Assembly (NCBI GenBank): GCA_963783965.1
Contig: CAWAPQ010000009.1
Coordinates: 1 to 64,000 of the forward strand
Length of the DNA stretch: 64,000 nucleotides
From: Bog-473 sp963783965
Lineage (GTDB): Bacteria > Actinomycetota > Acidimicrobiia > Acidimicrobiales > RAAP-2
Direction: 5' to 3'
Under the pieces are notes generated by a model that was not told the DNA's origin, did not search any database, and was given only the letters and a program-made list of their open reading frames with translations. Below, one piece after another: positions 17,146 to 25,459 of the stretch (within the stretch, counting starts at the first letter, position 1; the number at the start of each line of letters is the position of its first letter). A program made the position numbers and the translations under genes.

Positions 17146-17180
17146 GACCGTCCCCTTCTTAGCGCCTCCGCGCTCGCCCG

Positions 17181-17624
17181 TCATGTGCCCGTGTGCCCGA
17201 AGCCGCCACTCCCCCGTTGCGAGTCCTCGAGCCCGCCCTCGCCTACCAACTGGAAGGTTGCCTGCTCCACCTTTATCAGGACCAGCTGCGCCACACGGTC
17301 GCCCCGGCGGACGGTGTAGTCGTGCTCGGGGTCGTGGTTGACCAGAATCACCTGGATCTCACCCCGGTAGCCCGAGTCGATCAGCCCGGGGGCATTCAAG
17401 CAGGTGAGACCGTGCCGGGCCGCCAGCCCGCTGCGCGGCACCACCAGGCCGGCGTAGCCGTTCGGGATGGCGATGGCGACCCCGGTGGGCACCACGGCGC
17501 GCCCGCCCCGGCATGCCAATGCCGTGTCCGTGGTGGCGATCAGGTCGGCGCCGGCATCACCCTCACGGGCGTAGCCGGGGACGGGCAGCTCGCGGTCGAG
17601 CTGCTGGAGTGGCACGGGCAGCAT
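17181..17624 (-). CDS. dut: dUTP diphosphatase
   Basis: The 147-residue trimeric-type dUTPase shows all five motifs in order: AGADL (25-29), PRSGLAARHG, NAPGLIDSGYRGEI with the catalytic aspartate, RGDRVAQLVL and the C-terminal RGSGGFGHTG. It hydrolyses dUTP to dUMP and pyrophosphate, keeping uracil out of DNA. Length and motif spacing match actinobacterial Dut. It is head to head with orn, 65 bases apart, so the two share a divergent promoter region. Confidence 0.97.
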   Translation of the reverse strand: MLPVPLQQLDRELPVPGYAREGDAGADLIATTDTALACRGGRAVVPTGVAIAIPNGYAGLVVPRSGLAARHGLTCLNAPGLIDSGYRGEIQVILVNHDPEHDYTVRRGDRVAQLVLIKVEQATFQLVGEGGLEDSQRGSGGFGHTGT

Positions 17625-17689
17625 CGCCGGACATTACAAGGACTGGCGCCAGCCTCCCTCCGCCACGGCGGCCGGTAGCATGCCCGCGC

Positions 17690-18250
17690 ATGCTGGCCTG
17701 GATCGATCTCGAAATGACGGGACTCGATCCGGCGCGCCACACCATCGTCGAGATCGCCTGTCTCATCACCGACGACAACCTCGAACTCGTCGAAGAGGGC
17801 CCCGACCTGGTGGTGCACGCCTCGCCAGCGCAGCTGGCGAGCATGGACGACTTCGTCCGCACCATGCACACCCGCTCGGGTCTCCTGACCGCCATGGAGG
17901 AGTCGACGCTGACCCTGGCCGACGCCGGTGCGCAGACCCTGGCCTTCCTCCAATCGCACATTCCCGAGGCCCGCACGGTCCCCCTGGCCGGGAATTCCAT
18001 CGGGACGGATCGCCGCTTCCTGGCCGATCAGCTGCCCTCTATTGAGGACTTCCTCAACTACCGCTCGGTCGACGTCTCCACCATCAAGGAGCTCTGCCGG
18101 CGCTGGCTCCCCGACGTCTACAAGGCCGCACCCCCGAAGTTGGGAGGCCACCGGGCCCTGCAGGACATCCGCGAGTCGGTGGCGGAGTTGGCCTACTACC
18201 GCGCCGCCATCTTCGACCGCGCCGCGACGAGCGAGAAGGAGCACACGTGA
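17690..18250 (+). CDS. orn: oligoribonuclease
   Basis: The 186-residue DEDDh 3'-5' exonuclease shows WIDLEMTGLDP at residues 4-14 (Asp and Glu ligands), GNSIGTDRRFL around the third acid, YRSVDVSTIKEL, and HRALQDIRESV with the last His and Asp. Orn degrades short RNA and pGpG dinucleotides and is usually essential in actinobacteria. Start chosen at the ATG giving MLAWIDLE, the canonical N-terminus. Its TGA stop overlaps the GTG start of the next gene by 4 bases. Confidence 0.96.
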   Translation: MLAWIDLEMTGLDPARHTIVEIACLITDDNLELVEEGPDLVVHASPAQLASMDDFVRTMHTRSGLLTAMEESTLTLADAGAQTLAFLQSHIPEARTVPLAGNSIGTDRRFLADQLPSIEDFLNYRSVDVSTIKELCRRWLPDVYKAAPPKLGGHRALQDIRESVAELAYYRAAIFDRAATSEKEHT

Positions 18251-20040
18251 GCACCACCGGCAAGGACGCGCCGTCGATGTCCATCGCGGAGGCGAACGAG
18301 CAGCTCACCGCCGCAGGGCAGCTGTTCGAAATGGAGGAGCTGTCCATCCGCGGCGTGCCGACGCGGACGTGGAAGCACGCGCCTCCGTCGCTCCGCGCCA
18401 TCATGGACATGTCGCTCGGCCACGGCGACGACGTCTTCCTCGTCTACGAGGACGAGCGGACGACCTTCGCCGAGCACTACCGCATCGCCTGCACCCTGGC
18501 GCACCGCCTGCGTGACACGTTCGGTATCGAGCAGGGCGACCGGGTGGCCATCATCATGCGCAACCTGCCCGAGTGGGTCATGGCCTTCTGGGCGGCCGCG
18601 CTGGCCGGCGCCATCGTCGTGCCGCTCAACGCGTGGTGGAGCGGTGAGGAATTGCGCTACGGCCTCGAGGACTCGGGCTCCAAGGTGGCCTTCGTGGACA
18701 CGGAGCGGGCCGAGCGGATCCGCCCCTTCCTGGGCGGCCTGTCGGACCTCGGCGCGGTGATTGTGGCCGACGAGCACCGCACCGAGCCCAAGGCGCCGCT
18801 GGCCGTCTACGAGCCGCCGGGCGGCCGGGCGCAGGTGGCCGAATGGCCCTTCCCCCTGGCGCTGGGCGACGTGGACGAGGCTGCAGTGCCGCCCGACCTG
18901 ACCATCGATCCGGAGGACGACGCCACCATCTTCTACACCTCGGGCACCACCGGTCGTCCCAAGGGCGCGGTGGGCACCCACCGGAACATGGGCACCAACC
19001 TGATGAGCCTCTTCTTCATCAACACCCGCGGGGCCACCCGCTTCGGCTCCGCCCTGGTGCCGACCGGCGAGAAGACGCAGGCAGCCTTCCTCCTCTCCGT
19101 GCCCCTCTTCCACGCCACGGGCTGCCATTCGGTCATGGTCTCGAACCTGGCGGCCGGCGGGAAACTCGTGATGATGCACCACTTCGACCCCGAGCGCGCG
19201 CTCCAGCTCATTGAGCGGGAGCGGATCGGCACCTTCGGTGGCGTGCCGGCCATGGTCATGCAGGTGCTCGACTCGCCCGACTTCTCCAAGTACGACACCT
19301 CCTCAATCCGCGGCGTGTCCTATGGCGGTGCGCCGGCGCCCCCCGACCTCGTGCGCCGCATCCGTGCCGCCTGGCCCATCGGCCAGCCCTCCAACGGCTA
19401 CGGGCTGACGGAGACGTCCTCGGTCACCTCCATGAATTCCGGCGGCGACTACGTGGCCAAGCCGGACAGCGTGGGCCCGCCCGTCCCGGTCTGCGACGTG
19501 GCCGTAGTGCCGGAGGACTTTGCCGGCGCCGAGCCCGACGACACCATCCCCCGTGGGCCGGACGTCCGGGGCGAGCTGTGGATCAAGGGGCCCAACGTGG
19601 TGCGCGGCTACTGGAACCGCCCCGAGGAGACCGCCAAGACCTTCACCGAAGGCTGGCTGCACACCGGCGACGTGGCACAGCTCGACGAGGAGAACTTCAT
19701 CTACATCGTCGACCGCGCCAAGGACATGATCATCCGAGGTGGCGAAAACGTGTACTCGGTCCAGGTGGAGGCCGCCTTGTTCGAGCATCCGGCCGTTGCC
19801 GATTGCGCGGTCATCGGCGTGCCCCATCCCACGCTCGGCGAGGAGGTGGGAGCCGTCGTCGTCCTCCGTCCCGGTGCCAAGGTGACCGCGGACGAGCTCC
19901 GGCTGCACGTGAAGGCCCGGCTGGCCGGCTTCATGGTGCCGACCCACATCTGGTTCCGCTCAGAGCCCCTGCCGCGGAACCCGCAGGGCAAGGTCCTGAA
20001 GCGAGAGCTCCGAGACGAGCTGGTCCCCACCGAAGACTGA
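18247..20040 (+). CDS. AMP-forming acyl-CoA synthetase/ligase
   Basis: The 597-residue adenylate-forming enzyme has the P-loop YTSGTTGRPKG at 230-240, GYGLTETSS, GWLHTGDVAQLDEENFIYI and the hinge RAKDMIIRGGENVY. The C-terminal lysine is in RNPQGKVLKREL. It activates a carboxylic acid as acyl-AMP and then acyl-CoA. The sequence is of the general FadD type, long enough for medium or long chain substrates, but the pocket does not allow a choice. Start is GTG within the orn stop (GTGA), so it is coupled to orn, a functionally unrelated partner. The next gene is convergent. Confidence 0.93.
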   Translation: MSTTGKDAPSMSIAEANEQLTAAGQLFEMEELSIRGVPTRTWKHAPPSLRAIMDMSLGHGDDVFLVYEDERTTFAEHYRIACTLAHRLRDTFGIEQGDRVAIIMRNLPEWVMAFWAAALAGAIVVPLNAWWSGEELRYGLEDSGSKVAFVDTERAERIRPFLGGLSDLGAVIVADEHRTEPKAPLAVYEPPGGRAQVAEWPFPLALGDVDEAAVPPDLTIDPEDDATIFYTSGTTGRPKGAVGTHRNMGTNLMSLFFINTRGATRFGSALVPTGEKTQAAFLLSVPLFHATGCHSVMVSNLAAGGKLVMMHHFDPERALQLIERERIGTFGGVPAMVMQVLDSPDFSKYDTSSIRGVSYGGAPAPPDLVRRIRAAWPIGQPSNGYGLTETSSVTSMNSGGDYVAKPDSVGPPVPVCDVAVVPEDFAGAEPDDTIPRGPDVRGELWIKGPNVVRGYWNRPEETAKTFTEGWLHTGDVAQLDEENFIYIVDRAKDMIIRGGENVYSVQVEAALFEHPAVADCAVIGVPHPTLGEEVGAVVVLRPGAKVTADELRLHVKARLAGFMVPTHIWFRSEPLPRNPQGKVLKRELRDELVPTED

Positions 20041-20051
20041 GCGACGGCGCC

Positions 20052-20660
20052 TCAGGCCGGATCGGGTGCCCGCCCGGTGAGCCCCAGCAGGCGATGGAGC
20101 AAGGGTGCATCGTCCGGGACCGGCACCGCGGCGCCGTACACGCCGATGGCACGCCACTCCTCGACGTGGGGAGTCAGCTCGTCCCAGAGGCCCTGCACGA
20201 GCCCGGCCGGGAGCTCCGGGTCCACGCCGATCACCCGGGCGATGTCGTGGGCACGCAAGGCCCGGAATTGGTTGATCTGCCAGAAGTACTCGCGCACCGC
20301 GTAGTCGCCGAAGGACAGGTGTGCCATGGCGTCGAGGTCCGTCACGCCCGCGGCCGCCGCGCAGGCGCGGTCCACCATGGCCTCGAAGTTCGCCACCGGA
20401 TCCTCGCCCAGGAGGTCCCCGTCGAACTTGTCCGAGCCCGCCTCGTCCATGGTCAGCCCGGCCAGCATGTCGGGCACCCAGGCGTCGTCGTACGCGTGAT
20501 AGTTGACGAGGGTCCGCAGCGACGGCGGCTCGGGCCGGACCCGGGTGGTGAAACTGGCCGGGAGAATGACCTCCCATTGATCGGGGGCGATCTGGGCCAC
20601 CACCTGGGCCAGGGCCTGATCGGCCAATTGGAAGACTTCGGGTTCTGCCATGACGGCCAT
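20052..20660 (-). CDS. TIGR03086-like, mycothiol-dependent maleylpyruvate isomerase superfamily protein
   Basis: The 202-residue helical protein resembles the DinB/MDMPI fold. It begins with a long helix (FQLADQALAQVVAQI), has DQWEVILP, and places the histidine and acids of LVNYHAYDDAWVPDMLAG where the family binds metal. SFGDYAVREYFWQINQFRALRAHDIARVIG is the conserved C-terminal half. Many relatives are mycothiol-dependent enzymes, but this branch has no assigned reaction. The ATG at 20660 lies behind AAGGAG; the frame is open to 20696. A double hairpin separates it from the peroxiredoxin gene upstream. Confidence 0.75.
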   Translation of the reverse strand: MAVMAEPEVFQLADQALAQVVAQIAPDQWEVILPASFTTRVRPEPPSLRTLVNYHAYDDAWVPDMLAGLTMDEAGSDKFDGDLLGEDPVANFEAMVDRACAAAAGVTDLDAMAHLSFGDYAVREYFWQINQFRALRAHDIARVIGVDPELPAGLVQGLWDELTPHVEEWRAIGVYGAAVPVPDDAPLLHRLLGLTGRAPDPA

Positions 20661-20764
20661 GTGGCGTCCACTCCTTCGCTGGCTCCGGGGAGCCATGGTG
20701 TCGCACGGCTGTCACAGGCAGGGTACAGGCGTCGGGCCTCCCCACCGACGAGGACCCGGACGCG

Positions 20765-20820
20765 AACGTGCCGGCCACGAGGGCCGGCACGTTCCACTCT
20801 CACGCCCGGCATGCCGGGCG
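20765..20820 (-). terminator. two consecutive hairpins after the peroxiredoxin gene
   Basis: The first is AACGTGCCGGCC ACGAG GGCCGGCACGTT (20765-20793), a perfect 12-base stem. The second is CGCCCGGC AT GCCGGGCG (20803-20820), a perfect palindrome. They lie between the peroxiredoxin stop and the next minus-strand gene and probably end peroxiredoxin transcription, although no long T run is present. Confidence 0.7.
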
Positions 20821-20831
20821 GGCGGGCCTCC

Positions 20832-21467
20832 TCAGCGGTTGGGCTGGGGCGTCACCCGCAGGTAGGGCTTCAGGGCCTTCCAGCCCTTCGGGAAGCGGCC
20901 CTTGGCGTCGTCGTCGCTCAGCGCCGGGACGATGATGACGTCGTCACCGTCGGTCCAGTTGACCGGCGTGGCCACCGAGTAGTCGGCGGTCAGCTGCAGC
21001 GAGTCGAGCACGCGCAGGATCTCGTCGACATTGCGTCCCGTCGAGGCCGGGTAGGTCAGCGTCAGCTTGACCTTCTTGTCCGGGCCGATGATGAAGACCG
21101 AGCGCACCGTGAGGGTGTTGTCGGCGTTGGGGTGGATCATGTCGTAGAGGTCCGCCACCTTGCGGTCCTCGTCACCGATCAGCGGGAAGGTCAGGGCGGA
21201 GCCCTGGGTCTCCTGAATGTCGCCGGCCCAGCCCTTGTGGGACTCGACGGAGTCCACTGAGAGGCCGATCAGCTTGGCGTTGCGCTTGTCGAATTCGGGC
21301 TTGGCCTTGGAGAAGGCGCCGAGCTCGGTCGTGCAGACCGGCGTGAAGTCCTTGGGGTGGGAGAAGAGGATCCCCCAGCTGTCACCCAACCACTCGTGGA
21401 AATTGATGGTGCCTTCGGTGGTGTCCGCCGTGAAGTCGGGGGCGGTGTCCCCGAGTCGTACTGCCAT
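20832..21467 (-). CDS. 1-Cys peroxiredoxin (Prx6 type)
   Basis: The 211-residue protein has the peroxidatic motif FTPVCTTELG with C45, and no other cysteine anywhere, so it must be resolved by an external thiol. The C-terminal arm after VDEILRVLDSLQ (VNWTDGDDVIIVPALSDDDA) is characteristic of the Prx6 group. It reduces hydrogen peroxide or lipid peroxides in the cytoplasm. CAGGAGGAGC sits before the ATG at 21467. The frame runs open a further 50 codons upstream, but without a family match. It is transcribed divergently from the crotonase gene. Confidence 0.95.
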   Translation of the reverse strand: MAVRLGDTAPDFTADTTEGTINFHEWLGDSWGILFSHPKDFTPVCTTELGAFSKAKPEFDKRNAKLIGLSVDSVESHKGWAGDIQETQGSALTFPLIGDEDRKVADLYDMIHPNADNTLTVRSVFIIGPDKKVKLTLTYPASTGRNVDEILRVLDSLQLTADYSVATPVNWTDGDDVIIVPALSDDDAKGRFPKGWKALKPYLRVTPQPNR

Positions 21468-21655
21468 TGTGCTCCTCCTGAAATGATGAAGGTCCGTTTG
21501 TGCGGACTGTGACTCTACCGGGTGTTCCGCCAATTGTCGACATGATTGGTCATATTTCCCCCGCCCGGGTCGGGTCGCGGAAAAGGTGCCCTCACCTGGG
21601 AACGAGCGTGAACTCAATGTGCGGCCACCCCGGTGCGTCGTGCGAGAATGCCTTT

Positions 21656-22483
21656 GTGAGTCCCGAACCCGTGCCCGACGAGCCCTCCTCGGGGTCCTAT
21701 CGGCCGTATCGGACCGACTCCCTGGTCGTCGAGCACGACGGCCCGGTCACGGTGCTCACCATCAACCGCCCCGAGCGCCGCAACGCCGTGGACAGCGTCT
21801 GCGCCGACCAGTTGCGGGAGGCCTTCCTGGCCTTCGACGCCGACGACGACCGCTCCGTGGCCGTCCTGGCGGGGGCGGAGGGGACGTTCTGTGCCGGCGC
21901 CGACCTCAAGGCGGTGGCCGAGGGGGACCGCCGGCCCATCCCCGACGACGGTCCGGGACCGATGGGCCCCACCCGGCTGACGCTGGGCAAGCCCGTCATC
22001 GCCGCCGTCGAGGGCTACGCCGTGGCCGGGGGCATTGAGCTCGCACTCTGGTGCGACCTGCGCATTGCCGCCGAGGATGCCGTCTTCGGGGTCTTCTGCC
22101 GTCGCTTCGGTGTGCCGCTGTGCGACCTGGGCACGGTCCGGCTCCCGCGGATCATCGGGCACGGGCGGGCGCTGGACCTGATCCTCACCGGACGCGCCGT
22201 CTCGGCCCCCGAGGCCCTCACCATGGGCCTGGCCAACCGGGTCGTCCCACCGGGCCAGGCCCGGACCGCGGCCGTGGCCTTGGCGCAGCAACTGGCCGCG
22301 CTGCCCCAGACCTGCCTGCGCTCGGACCGCATGAGCGCACTGGAGCAGTGGGGGCTGACCGAGGAGGAGGCCGCCGTCGGGGAGGCCCGCCGCGGGCGAG
22401 CCGTCGTCAGCAGCGGGGAGACACTCGAAGGAGCGCTGCGCTTTGCGGGAGGTGCCGGCCGCCGTGGCGCTGCACTCGACTGA
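21656..22483 (+). CDS. crotonase/enoyl-CoA hydratase family protein with altered second catalytic Glu
   Basis: The 275-residue crotonase-fold protein has the oxyanion block FCAGADLKAV and VEGYAVAGGIELALWCDLRIAAE. The first catalytic glutamate is present as E128 in GGIEL. Aligning VFGVFCRRFGVPLCDLGTVRL with the usual FGQPEILLGTIPGAGGTQRL puts C148 where the second glutamate should be. It may thus not be a simple hydratase. The RRFGVPLCDLGTVRLP block marks a subfamily common in actinobacteria. GTG at 21656 is chosen as start; a longer frame runs to 21500 without homology. It overlaps the following HAD gene. Confidence 0.88.
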   Translation: MSPEPVPDEPSSGSYRPYRTDSLVVEHDGPVTVLTINRPERRNAVDSVCADQLREAFLAFDADDDRSVAVLAGAEGTFCAGADLKAVAEGDRRPIPDDGPGPMGPTRLTLGKPVIAAVEGYAVAGGIELALWCDLRIAAEDAVFGVFCRRFGVPLCDLGTVRLPRIIGHGRALDLILTGRAVSAPEALTMGLANRVVPPGQARTAAVALAQQLAALPQTCLRSDRMSALEQWGLTEEEAAVGEARRGRAVVSSGETLEGALRFAGGAGRRGAALD

Positions 22484-23198
22484 CGACACCGCCAACGGAC
22501 GGCGACCGCCGGACCGCCCGACGGTCGCCGCCTTCGACTTCGACGGCACCCTGGTCGACGGGGGCAGCGTGGTGCCCTTCCTGGTCAGCCTGCGCGGCGT
22601 CTGGCCGGTCCTGCGGGCGGTGGTCCGGCTCTCCCCCGCCCTCCTGCGGGCGGCGATCACCGGCGGCACGGCGGCCGACGAGGTCAAGGAGCGGCTGTTC
22701 ACCCGCCTGCTCGGCGGCCTGGCCGTGACGGAGGTCGACCGGCGCTCGGCCGTCTTCGCCCACCGCCACCTGCAGCGCCACCTGCGCGCCGACGCCCGGC
22801 GGCGTCTCGATTGGCACCGGCGGCAGGGGCACTACACGGTCATTGTGTCGGCGTCACCCGAGTGCTACGTCAGCCCGGCCGGCGAGGAGTTGGGCGTCGA
22901 CGGCGTGGTGGCCACCCGCCTGGCCGTCGGCGGCGGCGGGTTGCTCACCGGCGGCTACGAGGGAAAGAACTGCCGGGGCGCGGAGAAGTACGCCCGCCTG
23001 GTCGGCCACCTCCGAGCGCGCGGCCTGCTGTCGAACACCGGAGGGGAGCAGCCGGTGTTGTGGGCCTACGGCAACAGCCGCGGTGATCTGCGTCTGATGA
23101 ACGCGGCGGACCACGGTGTGGACGCCGGACGCCTGGGCCCTCTCGGCCGTCTGCGCCGGTTCCCTCGGCTCTCTGAGGTGACCGAGACAACCCACTGA
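22464..23198 (+). CDS. HAD-IB family hydrolase (SerB-like phosphatase)
   Basis: The 244-residue protein has HAD motif I DFDGTLVDGG (25-34) with the nucleophile Asp, motif II VSASPE, and motif III/IV GNSRGDLRLMNAAD. The helical cap between I and II (VPFLVSLRGVWPVLRAVVRL) is of the IB type. Relatives dephosphorylate phosphoserine or small lipid phosphates. The GTG at 22464 is chosen because GGGAGG lies 8 bases before it; TTG at 22443 and GTG at 22452 are alternatives. It overlaps the crotonase gene by 20 bases and ends 5 bases from the convergent SpoIID gene. Confidence 0.88.
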   Translation: MALHSTDDTANGRRPPDRPTVAAFDFDGTLVDGGSVVPFLVSLRGVWPVLRAVVRLSPALLRAAITGGTAADEVKERLFTRLLGGLAVTEVDRRSAVFAHRHLQRHLRADARRRLDWHRRQGHYTVIVSASPECYVSPAGEELGVDGVVATRLAVGGGGLLTGGYEGKNCRGAEKYARLVGHLRARGLLSNTGGEQPVLWAYGNSRGDLRLMNAADHGVDAGRLGPLGRLRRFPRLSEVTETTH

Positions 23199-23203
23199 GC
23201 GGC

Positions 23204-25369
23204 TCAGCCAGGTGTGACGGCGATGCCGACGGCGTGGCCTGCGTAGCCGGGCACCGCGGTGGTGACGTCGCCGAAGTAGGGCGCGTCGCCGTAGGCGAAG
23301 GCCTGCCCGCTGCCGTTCACGGCGTCGAACCCCTGCCCGGAGAAGTCGGGGATGAGGCCGGTCATGGGGCTCTTCATGGTCGAGAGCGCGGGCGAGTTGC
23401 CCGAGAGCGCAACGGACAGCGCGTCCCCGAAGGCGTGTGGCGTGCCGTTGGCCTCCAGCATCCAGTAGCCGCCGCCGTCAGGTGAGGGGGCCACGCCCAC
23501 GATCGGCGTGGAAGGTGGCGCGGCGCCGAGTGACCCGTAGAACCCCGCGTCACCGAAGGCGAACAGCCCGCCGTCGGAGGCGATCAGCCAGTACCCACCG
23601 CCGTCGTGCGTGGGCACCATGCCGATGACGGGTCTGTTGAGCTTGAGGCTCCCGGTGCTGCCGTAGAACTGCGCATTGCCGTAGGCGAAGATCCCGCCGT
23701 CGGAGGCCACCAACCAGTAGCCGCCGCCATTGGGCGTCACTGCCATGCCCACCATGGGCTTGTTCAAGCGGATGCTCCCGGTGCTCCCGTAGAACTGCGC
23801 GTTGCCGAAGCTGAAGACGCCGCCGTCGCTGGCGACCTCCCAGTACCCCGCGGCGTCGTGCGTCGAGGCCATGGCGACCACCGGCTGGTTGAGGCGCATC
23901 CCGCCCGTGCTGCCGTAGAACTGCGCGTTGCCGAAGCTGAAGACGCCCCCGTCGGAGGCGTTGATCCAGTAGCCCCCGACCCCGCCACTGGGCTGGTCGC
24001 CGACCAGGCTCGTCCCACCCGGCAGGCTCTGCAGCGTGGCCGGACCGTAGTAGTGGTTCACGATCTGGCTGTACGTCCAGTTGCCGTCCCCGTGGTCCTG
24101 ACCGATGGCGTAGCCGAGGGCGCCCCATTGGCCCATCCCGATGCCGTGCCCCCAGCCCTGTCCGACGATGGTGACGGTCGTGCCGACCTGCGATGTGGGG
24201 ACGAAGAGGTCCGACTTGAGCCCGAGGTTCACATAGAACTCCGTCCCCGGAACGGTGATCTGCTGCAGGGATCCGACGAGGGTGATGGTGGCAACCCTCC
24301 CGTGGGGAAAGTCGTACGGCTGGCCGGGGTCCGAGGTCAGTCCGTTGAATTGGAGGAAGGTGCCGATCTGGGGGAATGCGCTCTGGATCTGTGCAGCCGA
24401 GACCGTCGTCGACCAGTTGTGGTTGGGGTTGCCCCCACCGGCGGTCACTGCGTCACCGTCGTCGGGTACGGCGGCGAAGGGCGACTGCTGGTTGGAGCTC
24501 GAGGTGTAGCCGCCCGTCGAGGCGGAGTACTCGGTGGTGGCGATCTGGCCGCCCGGCATCACCATCACCTGCCCGGCGGTGTCGTTGGCCGCCGCGATGC
24601 TCGTCGGCGTCTCGTACTGGGTGCCGCGGTAGGTCTGGCACGTCAGGTCGCAGGTGTCGGCGTAGCCGCCGTAGCCACCGAGGTTGGCCAGGACGTACGA
24701 GCGGACGGCCACCGCCTGGGCTTCGAGCTCCTGGAAGCCCCAGTTCATCCCCTGGGGTCCGGCGCCGCCGAGACTCGCCCAGCTCGACGGCGATTCCCCC
24801 GGAACGGTGTCGGCGACGTACTGCTCGAGCGGCAACGTGTTGACCGACCGCGCCTGGCCGAGCGAGTTGTACATCGCGGTGAACGTGCCGTGGACCGTCG
24901 GACTGCCGCTCGCGACGCAGAGGGTCAGGAGGCCGCCGACGGGCGATGCCGTGGGGTTCGTCTGATTCGTCAGCACCGGAGCGCTCCAGGGACCGCCGCA
25001 CCCTCCGCCGGTCTCGACGTCCCAGGTGCCCCCGCCGGCCTGTTGGAACCGGACGGCCGCCGCACCCGGCACCCCCGGCGCCGAGACGGCGCCCCCCGAG
25101 GCGGCCACGATCACATCGAGGCCGTCGTTCTCGGTCATGTCGATGCGGACGTTGGTGGCGTCACCCGGCAGGGCATGCGCCTCGGAGGCATTGATCTCAG
25201 CCGGCACGGACGCCCGGTCCGGCGCGTTGAGGTCGGCCGCCGCGGGAGAGGCAAGGCCGAGCAGCGCGGTGGGCACCGCAAAGGCAAGCGAGAGGAGGAG
25301 CGCACCGAACGCCTTGGAGGTCTGGCGACGCGGCGGACGGGGGCGCGCCACAGCAGTTCGGACCAACAC
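23204..25369 (-). CDS. secreted SpoIID/LytB-domain protein with C-terminal GYW-ASDGG repeats
   Basis: The 721-residue exported protein has a signal peptide over about residues 1-45 (LSLAFAVPTALLGLASPAAA). A SpoIID/LytB domain spans about 170-445, with LPLEQYVADTVPGESP (acids E182 and E191) and the closing GQGWGHGIGMGQWGALGYA (403-421). Six repeats of 41-46 residues follow from 465, each with GGYW-hydrophobic-ASDGG-FSFGNAQFYGSTG-LN-PVVGM. SpoIID cuts denuded glycan strands of peptidoglycan; outside spore formers the domain occurs in wall-remodelling proteins. The repeats probably form a beta-propeller. GTG start at 25369. It is divergent from a glycosyltransferase gene, at the edge of the surface-glycan locus. 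Confidence 0.9.
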   Translation of the reverse strand: MLVRTAVARPRPPRRQTSKAFGALLLSLAFAVPTALLGLASPAAADLNAPDRASVPAEINASEAHALPGDATNVRIDMTENDGLDVIVAASGGAVSAPGVPGAAAVRFQQAGGGTWDVETGGGCGGPWSAPVLTNQTNPTASPVGGLLTLCVASGSPTVHGTFTAMYNSLGQARSVNTLPLEQYVADTVPGESPSSWASLGGAGPQGMNWGFQELEAQAVAVRSYVLANLGGYGGYADTCDLTCQTYRGTQYETPTSIAAANDTAGQVMVMPGGQIATTEYSASTGGYTSSSNQQSPFAAVPDDGDAVTAGGGNPNHNWSTTVSAAQIQSAFPQIGTFLQFNGLTSDPGQPYDFPHGRVATITLVGSLQQITVPGTEFYVNLGLKSDLFVPTSQVGTTVTIVGQGWGHGIGMGQWGALGYAIGQDHGDGNWTYSQIVNHYYGPATLQSLPGGTSLVGDQPSGGVGGYWINASDGGVFSFGNAQFYGSTGGMRLNQPVVAMASTHDAAGYWEVASDGGVFSFGNAQFYGSTGSIRLNKPMVGMAVTPNGGGYWLVASDGGIFAYGNAQFYGSTGSLKLNRPVIGMVPTHDGGGYWLIASDGGLFAFGDAGFYGSLGAAPPSTPIVGVAPSPDGGGYWMLEANGTPHAFGDALSVALSGNSPALSTMKSPMTGLIPDFSGQGFDAVNGSGQAFAYGDAPYFGDVTTAVPGYAGHAVGIAVTPG

Positions 25370-25459
25370 GATGCGACAAGGCTACCGGCGCGACCTGCCC
25401 CATTTGGTGCATGGCAGCGGCAATCGGGGTGCGCAGCGACGCCGATACACTGCACGGCC

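Noticed and set aside
21542..21553. ATGA TTGG TCAT in the gap between the peroxiredoxin and crotonase genes, as a peroxide-regulator site
   Set aside because: Arms of 4 bases are expected by chance in a gap of this size, and no known regulator motif is matched.
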